A DNA stretch of 64,000 bases from Bryopsis sp. KO-2023 (GCA_030272585.1 BSYQ01000003.1:434001-498000); one strand, 5' to 3'. Numbered from the stretch's first letter, positions 43,101 to 54,609 are shown. The notes: generated from the letters alone by a model not told the origin. Numbers and translations: made by a program.

Positions 43101-45744
43101 GAAGTAAGGGCGGATTATACTCGTATTAGCCAGTGTAAGGCATTGAGTTATCCGAACCTGAAGAGTGGAAAAAGCTACCAAGCGGATAAGGAGTGCGACT
43201 GACAAAACAATGTAAAGGAAAAGCGCAAACTCAAGGATCAGCGGAAAAAGTTATGTGTCTTGGAGAGTTGAGCGCTGAATAATGGATTCTACTGTTGACA
43301 AGCGGACAAAATTATGGAAGGTCCTGCAAACGACAAAGCATGCGGAAAAAGATGCATAAGAGCATGTCGGAGTGGAGGAAACTTGTCAGAGAAGCGGATT
43401 ATTTAGTGCCAGGGAGATGAGTCCTACCGCAGAAGACACATTTGGATGAAGTACTTCACAGTAGCGGAATTGCATCATCATTAAGACTTCAAGAGGTGCT
43501 GGAGGCGGAATACTACTGTCAGTTGGGGATTAAAGCGGAAATTTTGAACAAGTAGGCCGACCTAAGAAGGGCGCCACTAAATAGAGATTTCCAGGAGCTT
43601 AATCCAAAGCTTGAAGGACCAGCAAGCGAAATATTGACTGGAATTGAAATTGAAAAGAAGCTAACGACAGATATCCACGACATGGGCGGATATTGCTTCA
43701 GATGGCGGAACACTAGAGTGTATAGGCGGAGTACTAGCTTGAGCAGCCTATGGCGCCAGCGGATTCGACCTAAACCGGACAATCCTGAAGCAGGCATGAA
43801 ATGAATGGATCCAGCAATGATGATGGGGAGAATGGACTCCAAAGCAGACTCCAAAGCAGACTCCAAGGCGGACTATAAGGTTCCAAACTATCCCAGAAAC
43901 CTAGACGCGAGGAAATGGGAGTTCTGAAGCTTTGTGGCCGGAAAAAGGAGTGCTTTGATTCCGCAAATTGAAGAAGTTGTCCACCATTGAGAGGATGGAA
44001 GAACCACGATCAAAGAAGCGGAATACAGCTCTTATTTGAAGCCTTAGCGGACAAATATTGACCGAGCATTGCTCAAGAGCGGATTCCAACAAATAGTGGT
44101 CACCAAGAGCGGAAATACTACGTCTTGGTAACAAGCCTGGAAGGATGAATTAGACTACAAGACAGGCGGATATTGCTTGATCAATGGAGGACAAGTGGCG
44201 GAATTTAAGTGCCACTACACTTGTGTGATATATAGTTTCCTAGGCAGATAAGAAATGCTTGAGAAATAAGAGACCATTACCAGAAGAACCCAAAACGCGG
44301 ACAAAGGAAGCAGCGAATCAATCGGACAACCACAGGGAAGTGGGTCTGATAACGCCCATCTCAAAGAGAGTTGGGGCGGATTTCCTGAGCGGATCTTTTA
44401 AAAGAGATTTGGCTGGCTACTTGTCAAGCGGAAACAGGGGATGGGGACTTCCTGGAATGGCGAAAAGCATAGCAGAAGGCGGATTGGCTGGAGAGGAGGC
44501 AAATAAAGATTGAGCGTGGAAGCAGAGATTATGTGTGGAGCATAATCAACAAAGAGGCGGAAATCCAGGTGTGCACGATGGATGGATGCCAGAAGGCCAG
44601 ACAAATCCCGAAGACCAGGGATGGCGCAATCCACGCCGAGGCCTAACTTTGTGGAGCAACCAGAGCAGCCTAAAACGCCATACCAAGCAATGAGCACCAC
44701 GTGGACGAAAGGCTTGGGAGACTATTGAGGTGCGGTAGTTTCAACCAGTCTGGCAAGACTGTTATGGTGTATACTGAGAGACCCAAGCTAGGAGAGCTTG
44801 AACCAGGCGAAGCAAGCTGGTTGAAGGTTGACAAACAAACAAATCGCGCTAGAGGTCCAAACTAGCGACCGCGGAGTATCCACTGACAGGTGGTCAGGGC
44901 GGAAAACAGAGTTTCCTTGGATGCTACACTTAAAGGCGAGTGAGCGGGTAGATTTGTTGAAGTGGAGAAATATACCAGTCGAGAGAGAAGTGGTGAACCT
45001 TTTCAAAAGGCGGACTAAGAGGGAAACCAAGTACCTTGGAGCTAAGAACAAAGCGTTGGAACGCACACCAGAACTCTTTAGAGTTAACTGAGTGTGGCGG
45101 ATTGTTGAAGATGTTAATAAGTTCGACAAAAAGAAGATGCTTCAAGCTCTGTCAGCGGACTGCAAATATGTGTGGAGGAAGAATTTACTTCGAGTATTGT
45201 GCATTGACAGCCCATTCAGTGAAATGTGCAGAACCGGGTAATCCGTCGGCACCCTTGTCCATAGGGAGAACGGTCTATTCCTGGTTGTTTTGAACGCCTG
45301 TGTTAAGGTGTGTGCCTTTACTCGACATTAAACTTCTGAAAGATTCCTTATATCAGCAAAGCAAAGTTCAACTTGGACGAGGAGGAACACGATAATTTGA
45401 AGTAGGAAGTCCAAGACCGCAACCTTGAGGAAAGCGGACCTGAGAAGCGGACCTGGAGGGCGGACTAAAGAGGACTAAGCCCTTAGGCGGATTAAACACC
45501 TGGAGGGCGGACTAACAGTTTAGCCTTCGGGCGGATTAAAGCTTCATCAGGCGGACTATGAAAGGCTCAAGGGCGGACTTCAAAACAAATTCCAAAGGCG
45601 GATGAAATCAGACAGCCAGAGCGGGTTAAATACGACCGCTAGAGCCGGATTTTGAAGGTGAACTTGCATGGAACTACAAGAAGGGACGACTATGCTGATT
45701 TGGAGGGCGGATTACAAGGCTTTCGTTCAATACAAGACCACGGG
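40192..45744 (+). repeat. GCGGA-rich non-coding interior
   Basis: By hand I count about 95 GCGGA on the plus strand in the interior (40177-46387, MITE excluded) and about five TCCGC. Chance would give about six of each. Copies are dispersed at uneven spacing of roughly 20-150 nt, mostly as RGCGGAH, in all three reading phases. They thin out in the first 500 nt. The pattern therefore does not come from coding or from a tandem repeat. Confidence 0.85.
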
Positions 45745-46209
45745 CAGAGATAGGACTTGGGCCAAATTTTTGGTCCGACTCCGGTCCGGTCCGGTTACGG
45801 TCGGGTTACGGTCACCGTACTACGGCCGTAACTCCGTACCGTAACCGGAGTAATATGTTGTTTTTACGGTACGGAACAGGTACGGTATAACTACGGTAGG
45901 CCCTAAATCACCGTGAAGTAGCGTGGTTCAGTGCTAAAGCGTTAGGCTGCAGTCAGTAGGGTCGCGGGTTCGAATCCCCCTGGGTTCCTTTGGAATCGCG
46001 GGACCCTGCGGGGGTCACTTTCTACGGTTTACGGTTGTTACGGCCGTTACGGTCGTTACGGTCCGGTACGGAGCGGTACGGAGTGGTACGGTGCTACGGT
46101 TACGGCCGTAAAAGTACGATTTTCTGACGAAAATTGTACTCCGGTTACGGTCCGGTTACGGTGGTTACGGTCCGGTTACGGTGACCGTAACCGTAAAGTC
46201 CTATCTCTG
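45745..46209. mobile_element. hAT-like MITE, family 1, copy 2 (465 bp)
   Basis: Same length and, by eye, the same sequence as copy 1, with its own 8-bp duplication accacggg (45737-45744, 46210-46217). It lies within the non-coding LTR element, so it moved after that element formed or entered. Confidence 0.95.
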
Positions 46210-46387
46210 ACCACGGGCGGAAGTGCCACATATTATGCAGAAACCAGCGGACAGAAGAGGATATGAAGAGCTCAAGATTTCGGGCGGAATACCAACAGTT
46301 GAGAGGGGACTGTTTGGGCGACAAAGCGGGAACTCTGACGGGGATGTCTTGCAGCAGGAAAATGGGGGCAAGCTCCTCAACCAGTGT

Positions 46388-46617
46388 TGATACGAGGTGA
46401 CGAGGTTAGTGTCTAGATGTCCCATCGGTGAGTGGGTGTGTCACTGTAGAGTAAGGGGTTAGTGTGTTGTGGACGGTATAAAAGGGGTTGTATTTTTGAC
46501 ATTGTGTAACCTTTGGGGCTGGGTTTGCTATTGTGTTGTGTTCCCACGTTCTACCCTCCTCCACTTGGAGGAGGGCCCCTAACTACCCTTCCCCCTCAGG
46601 GGGAAGGGCCCCTATCA
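46388..46617 (+). repeat. 3' LTR of the non-coding LTR element
   Basis: 230 bp matching 39947-40176, including the twin hairpins at 46554-46608. Followed by target duplication ttgtg. Confidence 0.95.
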
Positions 46618-49004
46618 TTGTGGTTGTTTTCATTGACGACATCTTGGTGTTTTCCAACTCAGTGGAGGAACATGTCGATCATTTGAAACAAGTATTCGAA
46701 CGCCTTGCAAAGTATAAATTGTACGCCAAAGCAAGCAAGTGCGAAGTAGGGGTCAGCGAGACCGACTATTTGGGGTTTCATCTGTCGGGAAAAGGCCTGC
46801 AGCCAATGAGTGACAAAGTGCGGGCTATACAAGAGTGGAAGGAGCTGAGCTCAGTGACGGATGTGCGAAGTTTTTTGGGCATGGTATCTTACTATCGTAA
46901 GTTTATACCAGAGTTTGCTCGAATTGCAGGACCCTTGCATGATCTCATCAAAAAGAATCATGTGTGGACGTGGGGACCTCTGCAACGGGAAGCTTTCGGC
47001 AAACTCAAGGAAAAGATTACCCGCACACCGATCCTTCTCCTACCCGATTCGCTGCTCAAGTACACCGTAATAACGGACGCATCAGGGACTGCATATGGAG
47101 CAGTTTTGTGTCAGGACCATGGAAAGGGGCTACAACCAATAGCTTACCTTTCAAGACGACTAAAACCAGCTGAGACACGATATTCCGCTTACGAGCGAGA
47201 GCTGGGGGCTATAGCATATGCGCTTAGCCAATGGCGACATTATCTCGAAGGAGCGCCTGGGGAGGTTACGGTTATGACGGACCATCAGCCGTTAACCTAC
47301 TTCATGACCCAAGCAACAATGTCGCGGACCCAAGCCCGATGGTGGAGGTCAGGGTTTTTTGATTCCATAGGTCCAACAATCGTCTATGTTCCTGGCAAAG
47401 CCAACGTTTTGGCAGATGCGTTATCCCGAAGCCTTCCTGATGTTAAGGATCAAATTCATGCTTTGTCGACCTGGGTGGTAGATGAAGCGGATGCATGGAA
47501 GACCGCTATTGCAGAAGATCAGAAACTGCAAGCGGAAGTCAAGAAAATCCAAGAGGGTAAACCCACGAAACTTTCTCTAGAGGATGGCTGGTTGTATTAT
47601 CAAGCAACTCCCACCTCAGACAAAGTATTGGTGGTACCGAACGGATACCGGGAAAAGGTTATGGGGGAATTCCATGATGTGCCGAGTGCCGGCCATGCAG
47701 GCGCGGCCCGCACCATGGATGTGCTGAAGCGATACTATTGGTGGAAAGGAGTTGGCAAGGATGTTCAAGCATATGTGCGGACATGTCCTGTCTGTCAGCG
47801 GACGAAAGCTGATACGACAAAGCAAAAAGGACTTTTGCAGCCACTCCCAATTCCGTCAGCAAAGTGGGAACAGATTACCACTGACCTCGTGACTGATTTA
47901 CCAAAGTCACATGGGTTTACCGCCATTGCGGTATTTGTTGATCGGTTAACCAAGTACGTTCGCTTTGCACCGTGCACCAAGGAAATAACCGCCCCAGAAT
48001 ATGCGAAGTTGTTTGTGAACAAAATCTACAAACACTATGGCCTTCCCAAAGTGATCATCTCAGATCGTGACCCCAGATTCACAAGTTCCTTCTGGAGGTC
48101 GATGTTTTCACTGTTGGGAACCCAACTCCGAATGAGCACCGCCTATCATCCACAAACGGATGGGCAGTCTGAAGTAACAATTCGGGTGTTGGAGGATTTC
48201 TTGCGGCCTTTTGTGGAACGGTACCCAGACCGTTGGGTAGAGTTTTTGGCGACAGCAGAATTCGCTGCCAATAACTCCCGCAATGTATCCACAGGCTATG
48301 CCCCAGCGCATTTGTTGTATGGGCAGCATATGGGCCAGATTACTGTGCATAGGAAGTTGACGGCAAAAGAGGAGTCCGAAATGGCAACCGAAATGGTCAA
48401 GAGGATGGACGAACAACTGCAGCAGGCAAAGCAGCAGTATGCAACCGCACAAGAGCGGATGTGTGTCCAGGCCAACAAAAAGCGACGAGAAGTGACGTTT
48501 AAAACGGGGGATGAAGTATTGGTGAAGAGTGCCTTCATACCATTGCACTCCCTACAAAAGATCCCACCTAAACTTCGTCGACGTTTTGTCGGACCATTCG
48601 TTGTGGACAAGGTCATATCCACAGTGGCCTACCGTCTCAAACTTCCACCCCATTGGACTATACATGCCACCTTCCATGTTTCCAAGCTGAAGGCATACAA
48701 CCGCTTGTCGGAAGATGATAAGCGGGAGGTGGACCTTCCCGAAGGGGAATTGGTGGATGGCACCATCGAATACGAGGTGGAGCGTATTCTGCGGGACCGA
48801 GGAGCCTCCAACCGTAAGGAGTACTTGGTTTTGTGGAAGGGCTTTGATTTGATGGAAGCCACCTGGGAGCCAGAAGCCCACCTGGCCAATGCCAGCGACC
48901 TTTTGGCTGAGTACTTGAAGAACCGCACGCGCTTGCCGACTAAAGAAGAAATCCGATCAGAACGGGCAAAGAGACGGACAAGGCGGCGGGGGTTAGCTCT
49001 CTAG
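46618..49004 (+). CDS. pol: Element A pol, downstream part
   Basis: Resumes at the target duplication with the catalytic RT motif (VFIDDILVFSNS). Then RNase H (ITDASGTAYGAVL), integrase H-H-C-C finger (CPVCQRTKADT) and D,D,E core (TDLVTDLPKS, SDRDPRFTSSFW), and a C-terminal chromodomain (EYLVLWKGFDLMEATWEPE). Confidence 0.92.
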
Positions 49005-49333
49005 ATGACACAGATTGATGTGGGGATGGGAACGATGGTGAGAGGATGGTATCAGTTCACCCACAATCAAATACATCTGGAGGAGCAAGCTAATCAGTAC
49101 ACAGTCAAGGGGTTGAGGGTAATTACAAAGCGGGCTAGAATCTGACTGAGGCGACTCTCAATAGAGGAGGTCAGCCATCGGTGACAAGTGGATGACTCTA
49201 CCACTTGTATATATACCCACTTCTTCAACCCTCCGCACCATTTTTCACTTTCGAGCAACCCAGTAAACGGAGCCGAGTTCAGCAAAGAGCGAAGTGTGCG
49301 TGTGTGTGTTTGCGGAGAGACCGTCCAGCAGCT

Positions 49334-51082
49334 ATGTCTTCCAAAGGCAACCGTGAAAGCAAAGATGAACAAATCACGCGTTTGCGGATGGAACGAGACA
49401 AATACGGAAAGGAATTAGCGGAAGCTGTGGAAGTAAGCAACAAGGCTTTGACGGCAAACACAGCATTGCTCCAGCAATTGACGGAAGTAAACAAACTCGC
49501 TCAAGAAGGAGTAGGCCATCGAGATGAACTGGCCGACAAACTTGCCGAACAAGAAGCACTGATGAGGGAAGCGGCTCAAAAACATGCGGAAGAGCGGGCT
49601 AAAGAGGAGGCCGACTACCACCAGAAATTTCGGACATTCCAACAAGCAGTCAGTGATGCCAAAGTGAATGCACGGGGATTAGCTTCTGAGTTGAAGGAAG
49701 CCCGGACAACAATCAAAACGCTGGAAGAGGAAAACCAGGCTGTCCGACAAGAGAAAATCTGCATCACTTCGGAGTTGGGATCCGTGAAAAACAACCTCCA
49801 AACTGCGCTGAAGGATCAGTCCTTCTATATCAAAGAAAACAAGGAATTGCGGGAAGCTCAGACAAAACGCTTCCAAGCGCTGAAGCAGTTGGAGAAAGAG
49901 GTGGCGGCCCTGAAAGCTGAAAAAGCGGCGGACAAGCGTGGTGAGCGAGTCGGGCTCGAGACCAAGATCATGATAACAGAGTTGCTAGCATCCCGAGCGG
50001 AGGCGGCCAGGCTTCGTCACATCTTGGAAAAGTTCCCACAAGATTTGGCGGCCATGGCAACTGGAGTCGTCCAAGGGAAGCTCCACACTCTGTCCGATCA
50101 AATGTCGCTGTTGCATAAGGGGAAATTTCAAGATGTGGTAGACATCCACAAGATAAAAGAAATCACCCTGACGCATACAAGCTTGCCGCCCGCGAATGAA
50201 CTGAAGCATGTCCGAGACTGGGATGGGAGACTCACAAGGGAGGCCACGAAGATTGCAAGAATGATGGGCCGACCACCATCGCAGCCGACAAACGAGGACG
50301 ACAGCAGCGATGACGACAGTGATTCCTCGGAAGATGAACAACACCGAAAAGAAAAGGAAGCTGCGGAGGCAGCCAAGGCAGCGGCCGACAAATTGAAGTC
50401 CGACAAAGCTAAGGCCGACAAGGCTAAGTCCGACAAAGCTGCAGCCGACAAGTTGAAATCCGACAAAGCTGCAGCCGACAAAGCAGCAGCCGACAAAGCT
50501 AAGACGGACGATATCAAGCCCAAGCCCAAGCCAATCAAGACGACAACAACGACCCGCAAGAGAATGCGTCCATCAAAGATTGCAAAGGAGCTGGAGGAGA
50601 CACTGCTCAAACGTCACAAGGCAAATGGTGATCCTCGGTTGTTGGGCCGCACTTGTTATCATTGTGCCGGACGACAACTGCATGTGGGAATTCCTGCAGA
50701 TTGTCAGTCCCACTTTGTGTGCCCCAAACATTGGACCAGACACCAGGTGACGGAGAGAATGATCCAGCGATGGAAGGACGACAAGTCTGTGGTTCCGCTC
50801 AACATGACTGTGACGGAACTGCATCTCGGCAAGCGAATGCCGGACTTCCTTCCCCTTGCACCACCACCACCAGCCGACGCCATCGACACTTTGGTTGTTC
50901 CATGCCAAATTTGTAATATCCGCAAATGTGGATTTCCTTCCGGCTCGAGCACGAAGGCTCTCCGGTCGACGATGACGACAATCCTTCATGAGATGTGGGA
51001 TCCAGAGCAGGATATTGACTCAGACATTGACTCTGATGTTGCTGGTGGCGGCGGTACTGTTGGACCAAGCCAAGCCTACTAG
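49334..51082 (+). CDS. Element A third ORF: long coiled coil plus Cys/His module
   Basis: 582 aa from an ATG 329 nt after the pol stop. Residues about 10-250 are an extended coiled coil (Glu/Lys/Leu heptads). At about 340-400 there is a Lys/Ala/Asp repeat built of ADKAKSDK-like units. Then the Cys/His module: C441-x2-C444-x12-C457-x2-H460-x2-C463-x2-H466, and a second pair C524-x2-C527 with C532. The tail is acidic. No signal peptide or membrane helix. Same layout as the third ORFs of B and D. Function unknown; a structural or nucleic-acid-binding accessory protein is a guess. Confidence 0.8.
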   Translation: MSSKGNRESKDEQITRLRMERDKYGKELAEAVEVSNKALTANTALLQQLTEVNKLAQEGVGHRDELADKLAEQEALMREAAQKHAEERAKEEADYHQKFRTFQQAVSDAKVNARGLASELKEARTTIKTLEEENQAVRQEKICITSELGSVKNNLQTALKDQSFYIKENKELREAQTKRFQALKQLEKEVAALKAEKAADKRGERVGLETKIMITELLASRAEAARLRHILEKFPQDLAAMATGVVQGKLHTLSDQMSLLHKGKFQDVVDIHKIKEITLTHTSLPPANELKHVRDWDGRLTREATKIARMMGRPPSQPTNEDDSSDDDSDSSEDEQHRKEKEAAEAAKAAADKLKSDKAKADKAKSDKAAADKLKSDKAAADKAAADKAKTDDIKPKPKPIKTTTTTRKRMRPSKIAKELEETLLKRHKANGDPRLLGRTCYHCAGRQLHVGIPADCQSHFVCPKHWTRHQVTERMIQRWKDDKSVVPLNMTVTELHLGKRMPDFLPLAPPPPADAIDTLVVPCQICNIRKCGFPSGSSTKALRSTMTTILHEMWDPEQDIDSDIDSDVAGGGGTVGPSQAY

Positions 51083-51244
51083 AGACTGACCAACCGAGAG
51101 ACAGTGGTTTCGGGAGTTGGTAGTGGGCTGAGTGTTAGTGGGACTTTTCTTCTTTTTCTGTTGATTGACTTTTGGGGTTTTCTTTTTCGTGTGTTCACGC
51201 ACAAGGGTGCGGGCACCCTTTGGGGGGGGGGGGGGGGGAGTAGT

Positions 51245-51433
51245 TGATACGAACGTTTCGAATTGTAGTACAGTCGTGGTACGGGTATTCGGGTTCTAGG
51301 GTGATAAGTTCAGAGAGAACTTGTAACAATTAATTTCTCTCTGAGTGTCGAGTTTCACCCCTGTTCACTCGTTTCTCAAACTCAAGTGTGCACACAACCT
51401 CCCAGTGAAAGCCTAGCTAAACAGGGCCTAACA
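51245..51433 (+). repeat. 3' LTR of element A
   Basis: 189 bp matching 34120-34308. Preceded by a G-homopolymer polypurine tract and followed by target duplication tcttc. Confidence 0.95.
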
Positions 51434-52112
51434 TCTTCGATCGTGAACGTCGACCAATTTCTGCTTGCGTCAACGGTGTGTTAGTGTGCGAGGGCCAAGG
51501 TCGGGACAGATCTCCGACCGAAAAAACAGTTTTAAAACCCTGTGTTCACTATCCTTGCAATGCCTGCTAAATACCCCAAACGTCAGGCGAAACACCACAA
51601 GCCAGAAACACATTCGATGATACAAACGTTGGAACAAGATAGACTAGTCGAGTGGACTTACGTCCAAAGCACGGAAACACTTTCAAACAAGGATCTTTAC
51701 AAGATGTCCAAGTTACAATATGGCTGTGGTCCGGGCCGAATAAGTATTCGGCCGGGCCGACAGCCTGTCCAACCCTTTCATCCAACTCAGCGTCCTAATG
51801 GCCCCTTGGCCGTGTCTTAATGGACCCTAAGCTGAATGTGAGGCTCCAGGCCCAACCACGTGTTGGGTGAGTGGGCCGAACCACGTGTCATACGACGGAC
51901 GTTCGTATCATTCGAAACGCTACCAACCCATCCAACTGATCATCCCATACTAATCAACAGATGCCCGAACATTCTTCCATTTATCATGGTTTTCCTAACA
52001 TGGGCCTATCCACCTTTCAACTGAGGAACTTCGAAAAGAACAAGCAAAGAAAGTATCAAAAAGCGCACACCCCTGTGTGACTTAAGAAAAAACGACAAAT
52101 GAAAAAATAGAC
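51434..52112. other. Older flank interrupted by element A
   Basis: Continues the DNA that ends at 34119. A short plus-strand frame (51542-51820) and a GC-rich palindrome near 51730-51760 (gggccgaataagtattcggcc region) are visible. On the minus strand at about 51910 the word tgatacgaacg matches the start of the element A LTR, so an LTR of a related, older family may begin here. No gene supported. Confidence 0.4.
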
Positions 52113-52286
52113 TCACTCTTCGTAAGGCTTCATGTAATCCGTGCGCATAGTGATGCGACGACCATCAAATAAGTTAATTTCCCACCTTGAATCGGATAGA
52201 CGATGCGCCACCACTCCTGGGCCCAACCACTGAGGTCGCAGCTTACCCCTCAGATCCCCTGTGTGCACCATGTTATATATCCACAC

Positions 52287-52518
52287 CAGAGTTGTGCGCC
52301 GTTGCAACGGCGCACAACTCTGGCTCCAAGTGACGCTCCCAATCGCCAATCAGCTTGTCGACGCTCGTGCGTTTGAGATTTTACAGTCACATCACATCAA
52401 TAAAAAAGGGGTGAGAGTCGTGCCGACGTCGTTCTTGCGACAACGACAACGGCCGTTAACCGTTAACGCCGTTAACGGCCGTTGTCGTTCTCGCAAAAAC
52501 GACTTCGGCACAACTCTG
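52287..52518. mobile_element. hAT-like MITE, family 3, copy 1 (232 bp)
   Basis: Terminal inverted repeats CAGAGTTGTGC / GCACAACTCTG, 8-bp duplication atccacac (52279-52286, 52519-52526). The interior holds an 11-bp perfect palindromic start hairpin (gcgccgttgcaacggcgc) and a long palindrome of GACAACGGCCGTTAACG words. Confidence 0.95.
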
Positions 52519-53366
52519 ATCCACACCCTCTTGCCGAGGGCCCAAGGTTGGTGCCGACCCTTTCGCTTTCGATTGACGATCGCTCGTGAATGTTGCATGT
52601 TGCGGGTCGCCTCAGCCCACGTATTTTCGCTAGCAGTCCAGAAAGCACGAGGTGTATCGGCGAGCACCTTGTGTACCATGTCATTGTAGACTGCCGCTGG
52701 TTGCGGCAAAACATCCGCCCACCTGTCATGCTGCTCGTCCAAAAGGATGCGCCGAATCCTTTCCATAATTGTGCGATTTGCTCTTTCGCAAATTTCATGG
52801 GCACGATGGAGGTGTGGCGGAGTCATCAACAAATCCACGTTATGATTCGCCAGCCACAGCATGAACGTGCGACCCCGGAACGAGGCAGCGTTATCGCACA
52901 TGAGGCGAGCAAATCTACCCCTCGTAGCTGTCCAATGATCCAAAACCGCCACCACTTCTGTAGCATTCGTGGTTTTAGTGGGCGTTAATTGAACAAACCT
53001 GGTTAGGTGATCAATTACCAAGGCGATATATTTGTAGCCATCCACACTGGGAAGTGGACCCATATGATCTATCGAGATGATGTCATTGGGTTTGAGCGGA
53101 CTGGGGGAGTGTCCATAAGGTTGTCGCAGTGTCAAAGGCTCAAAACTCTGACAAGCACCACACTTTCTAACCTTGGCCGCCACCTCCTCGTACGTATAGT
53201 CAAATCCCCACTTCTTTGCTCTCAGCCAGGTTCCTTTCGCCCCAGGATGACCTTGATGAATCGCCCGCCATACATCAGCGGGAATTTCTCCGGCAATAGC
53301 TATCAGAGCGTGAATGTGGTGGTGCGTCTCAACCCGATGGGGGCGTGATAGTAGATCAGCGGCTAC

Positions 53367-53598
53367 CAGAGTTGTGCGCCGTTGCAACGGCGCACAACTC
53401 TGGCTCCAAGGGACGCTCCCAACCGCCAATCAGCTCGTCGACAATCGTGCGTTTGAGATTTTGAAAAAATGATAAATTATTGGAAAAAGTGTAAGAGTCG
53501 TTCCGACGTCGTTTTTGCGACAACGACAACGGCCGTTAACCGTTAACGCCGTTAACGGCCGTTGTCGTTGTCGCAAAAACAACTTCGGCACAACTCTG
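53367..53598. mobile_element. hAT-like MITE, family 3, copy 2 (232 bp)
   Basis: Same length as copy 1 and about 90 percent identical by eye, with 8-bp duplication gcggctac (53359-53366, 53599-53606). Differences cluster in the loop between the two palindromes. Confidence 0.95.
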
Positions 53599-54421
53599 GC
53601 GGCTACGTTGTCCGCGCCAGGAACAAACGTGACAACCGAATGTGCCTCGTTTGCTAGAAACCATCCCAAAAGTCGAGCTTCATGGACGTCTTTGGTCGTG
53701 ATGTCTCCGGACTTCAATTTCTCCGCAAGAGCACAATTGTCAGTTTTGATATATGTTACTCGATCCCCGCGAAGGGAGCGAGTCTTGTGACATGCCCACA
53801 CAAGTGCCTTTAGCTCTCCGAGGTAGCTCGAGGTCGGAAGTTTCATCACGGCGCTACCCATATCCACGACATTTTCCAGAAATTGCGATTCGTTTGTGGG
53901 TCGCATGAATAACATGTAGCCGGAAAAACCGGACGACCAATCAGTCTCGAGTGTGAATGAGGCCGGTCGTACACCGGGAGTTAGAAGCTTCCTTTGATCC
54001 TCGATCGCTTTCTTAATCGCGTCCTCATTAATTAGTTTCCAATCAACTCGTTTCTTGGCTTGGGCATCTCGGAGGTGTTGTCGGAGGGGGTCTAGCAAAA
54101 TCTCAACATCTATTATAGCTCGTCTGCAATAGGAGATTATGCCAATAATGCGTTGTAAATCTCGAACATTTTGAACAGATCCTGTTAGTATATTTTTGCA
54201 CTTGTAGCGCTCACGAGGTAGTTTGGGATAGAGCCGAGGGTGGCTGACGCATGTGGGTTCACGAGTAAGACAGATTAGACCCAGAGGTTGGGGCATGCGT
54301 CAGCGTACTACACTTAGGGGTACTTAAGAGACCCACTCGTTCATTTGACACTCTTAGTTACTTTGTAAGAACTCGGGATTCGTGGGATTGGTGTGTTCCC
54401 GCTTGTGTGTGTGTTTGTGTG

Positions 54422-54609
54422 TGATACGAACGTTTCGAATTGTAGTACAGTCGTGGTACGGGTATTCGGGTTCTAGGGTGATAAGTTCAGAGAGAACTTG
54501 TAAAAATTAATTATCTCTGAGTGTCGAGTTTCACCCCTGTTCACTCGTTTCTCAAACTCAAGTGTGCACACAACCTCCCAGTGAAAGCCTAGCTAAACAG
54601 GGCCTAACA
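54422..54609 (+). repeat. 5' LTR of element C
   Basis: 188 bp, differing from the element A LTR at only a few positions. Preceded by a GT-rich tract; the matching right-hand duplication is outside the window. Confidence 0.92.

Larger units (their letters stand above)
39947..46617 (+). mobile_element. Non-coding LTR element (LARD-like), 230-bp LTRs, inside pol of element A
   Basis: 6671 bp, target duplication ttgtg (39942-39946, 46618-46622). The two 230-bp LTRs (39947-40176, 46388-46617) look identical. The primer-binding site TGGTTTCGGAGC lies at 40180-40191. The 6.2-kb interior has no long or domain-bearing frame, so it must rely on proteins from another element. The interior is packed with the word GCGGA on the sense strand. 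A family-1 MITE occupies 45745-46209. It is young, and inserted after element A. Confidence 0.93.
34120..51433 (+). mobile_element. Element A: Ty3/gypsy chromovirus, 189-bp LTRs, with nested insertions
   Basis: Plus-strand LTR retrotransposon, 17,314 bp as it stands, with target duplication tcttc (34115-34119 and 51434-51438). Order: LTR, primer-binding site, leader, pre-gag region, gag, pol, third ORF, G-rich polypurine tract (about 51219-51244), LTR. A family-1 MITE sits in the leader and a 6.7-kb non-coding LTR element sits in pol; without them the length would be about 10.2 kb. The LTRs look identical, so it is young. It inserted into older element DNA whose flanks continue at 34.1 and 51.4 kb. 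Element C belongs to the same family. Confidence 0.95.
52113..54296 (-). mobile_element. Older LTR-element remnant: RNase H and integrase
   Basis: On the minus strand, 54296-53600 reads RT tail and RNase H (LETDWSSGFSGYMLF, YIKTDNCALAEKL). 53366-52519 reads an integrase with H-H-C-C finger (VRKCGACQSF) and core motifs (IISIDHMGPLPSVDGYKYI, MCDNAASFRGR). Near 52286-52113 lies an integrase C-terminal domain (GKLRPQWLGPGVVAHRL). It lacks the chromodomain of A, B and D and is a divergent lineage. Two family-3 MITEs interrupt it. It is broken and clearly older than its neighbours. Confidence 0.8.

Noticed and set aside
40192-46387. CRISPR-like or tandem-repeat array because of the recurring GCGGA
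   Set aside because: The repeated unit is only five bases, spacing is irregular, there are no constant-length spacers, and the context is a eukaryotic LTR element.
49334-51082. Envelope gene after pol in element A
   Set aside because: No signal peptide, membrane helix or glycosylation-rich region; coiled coil and Cys/His module instead.
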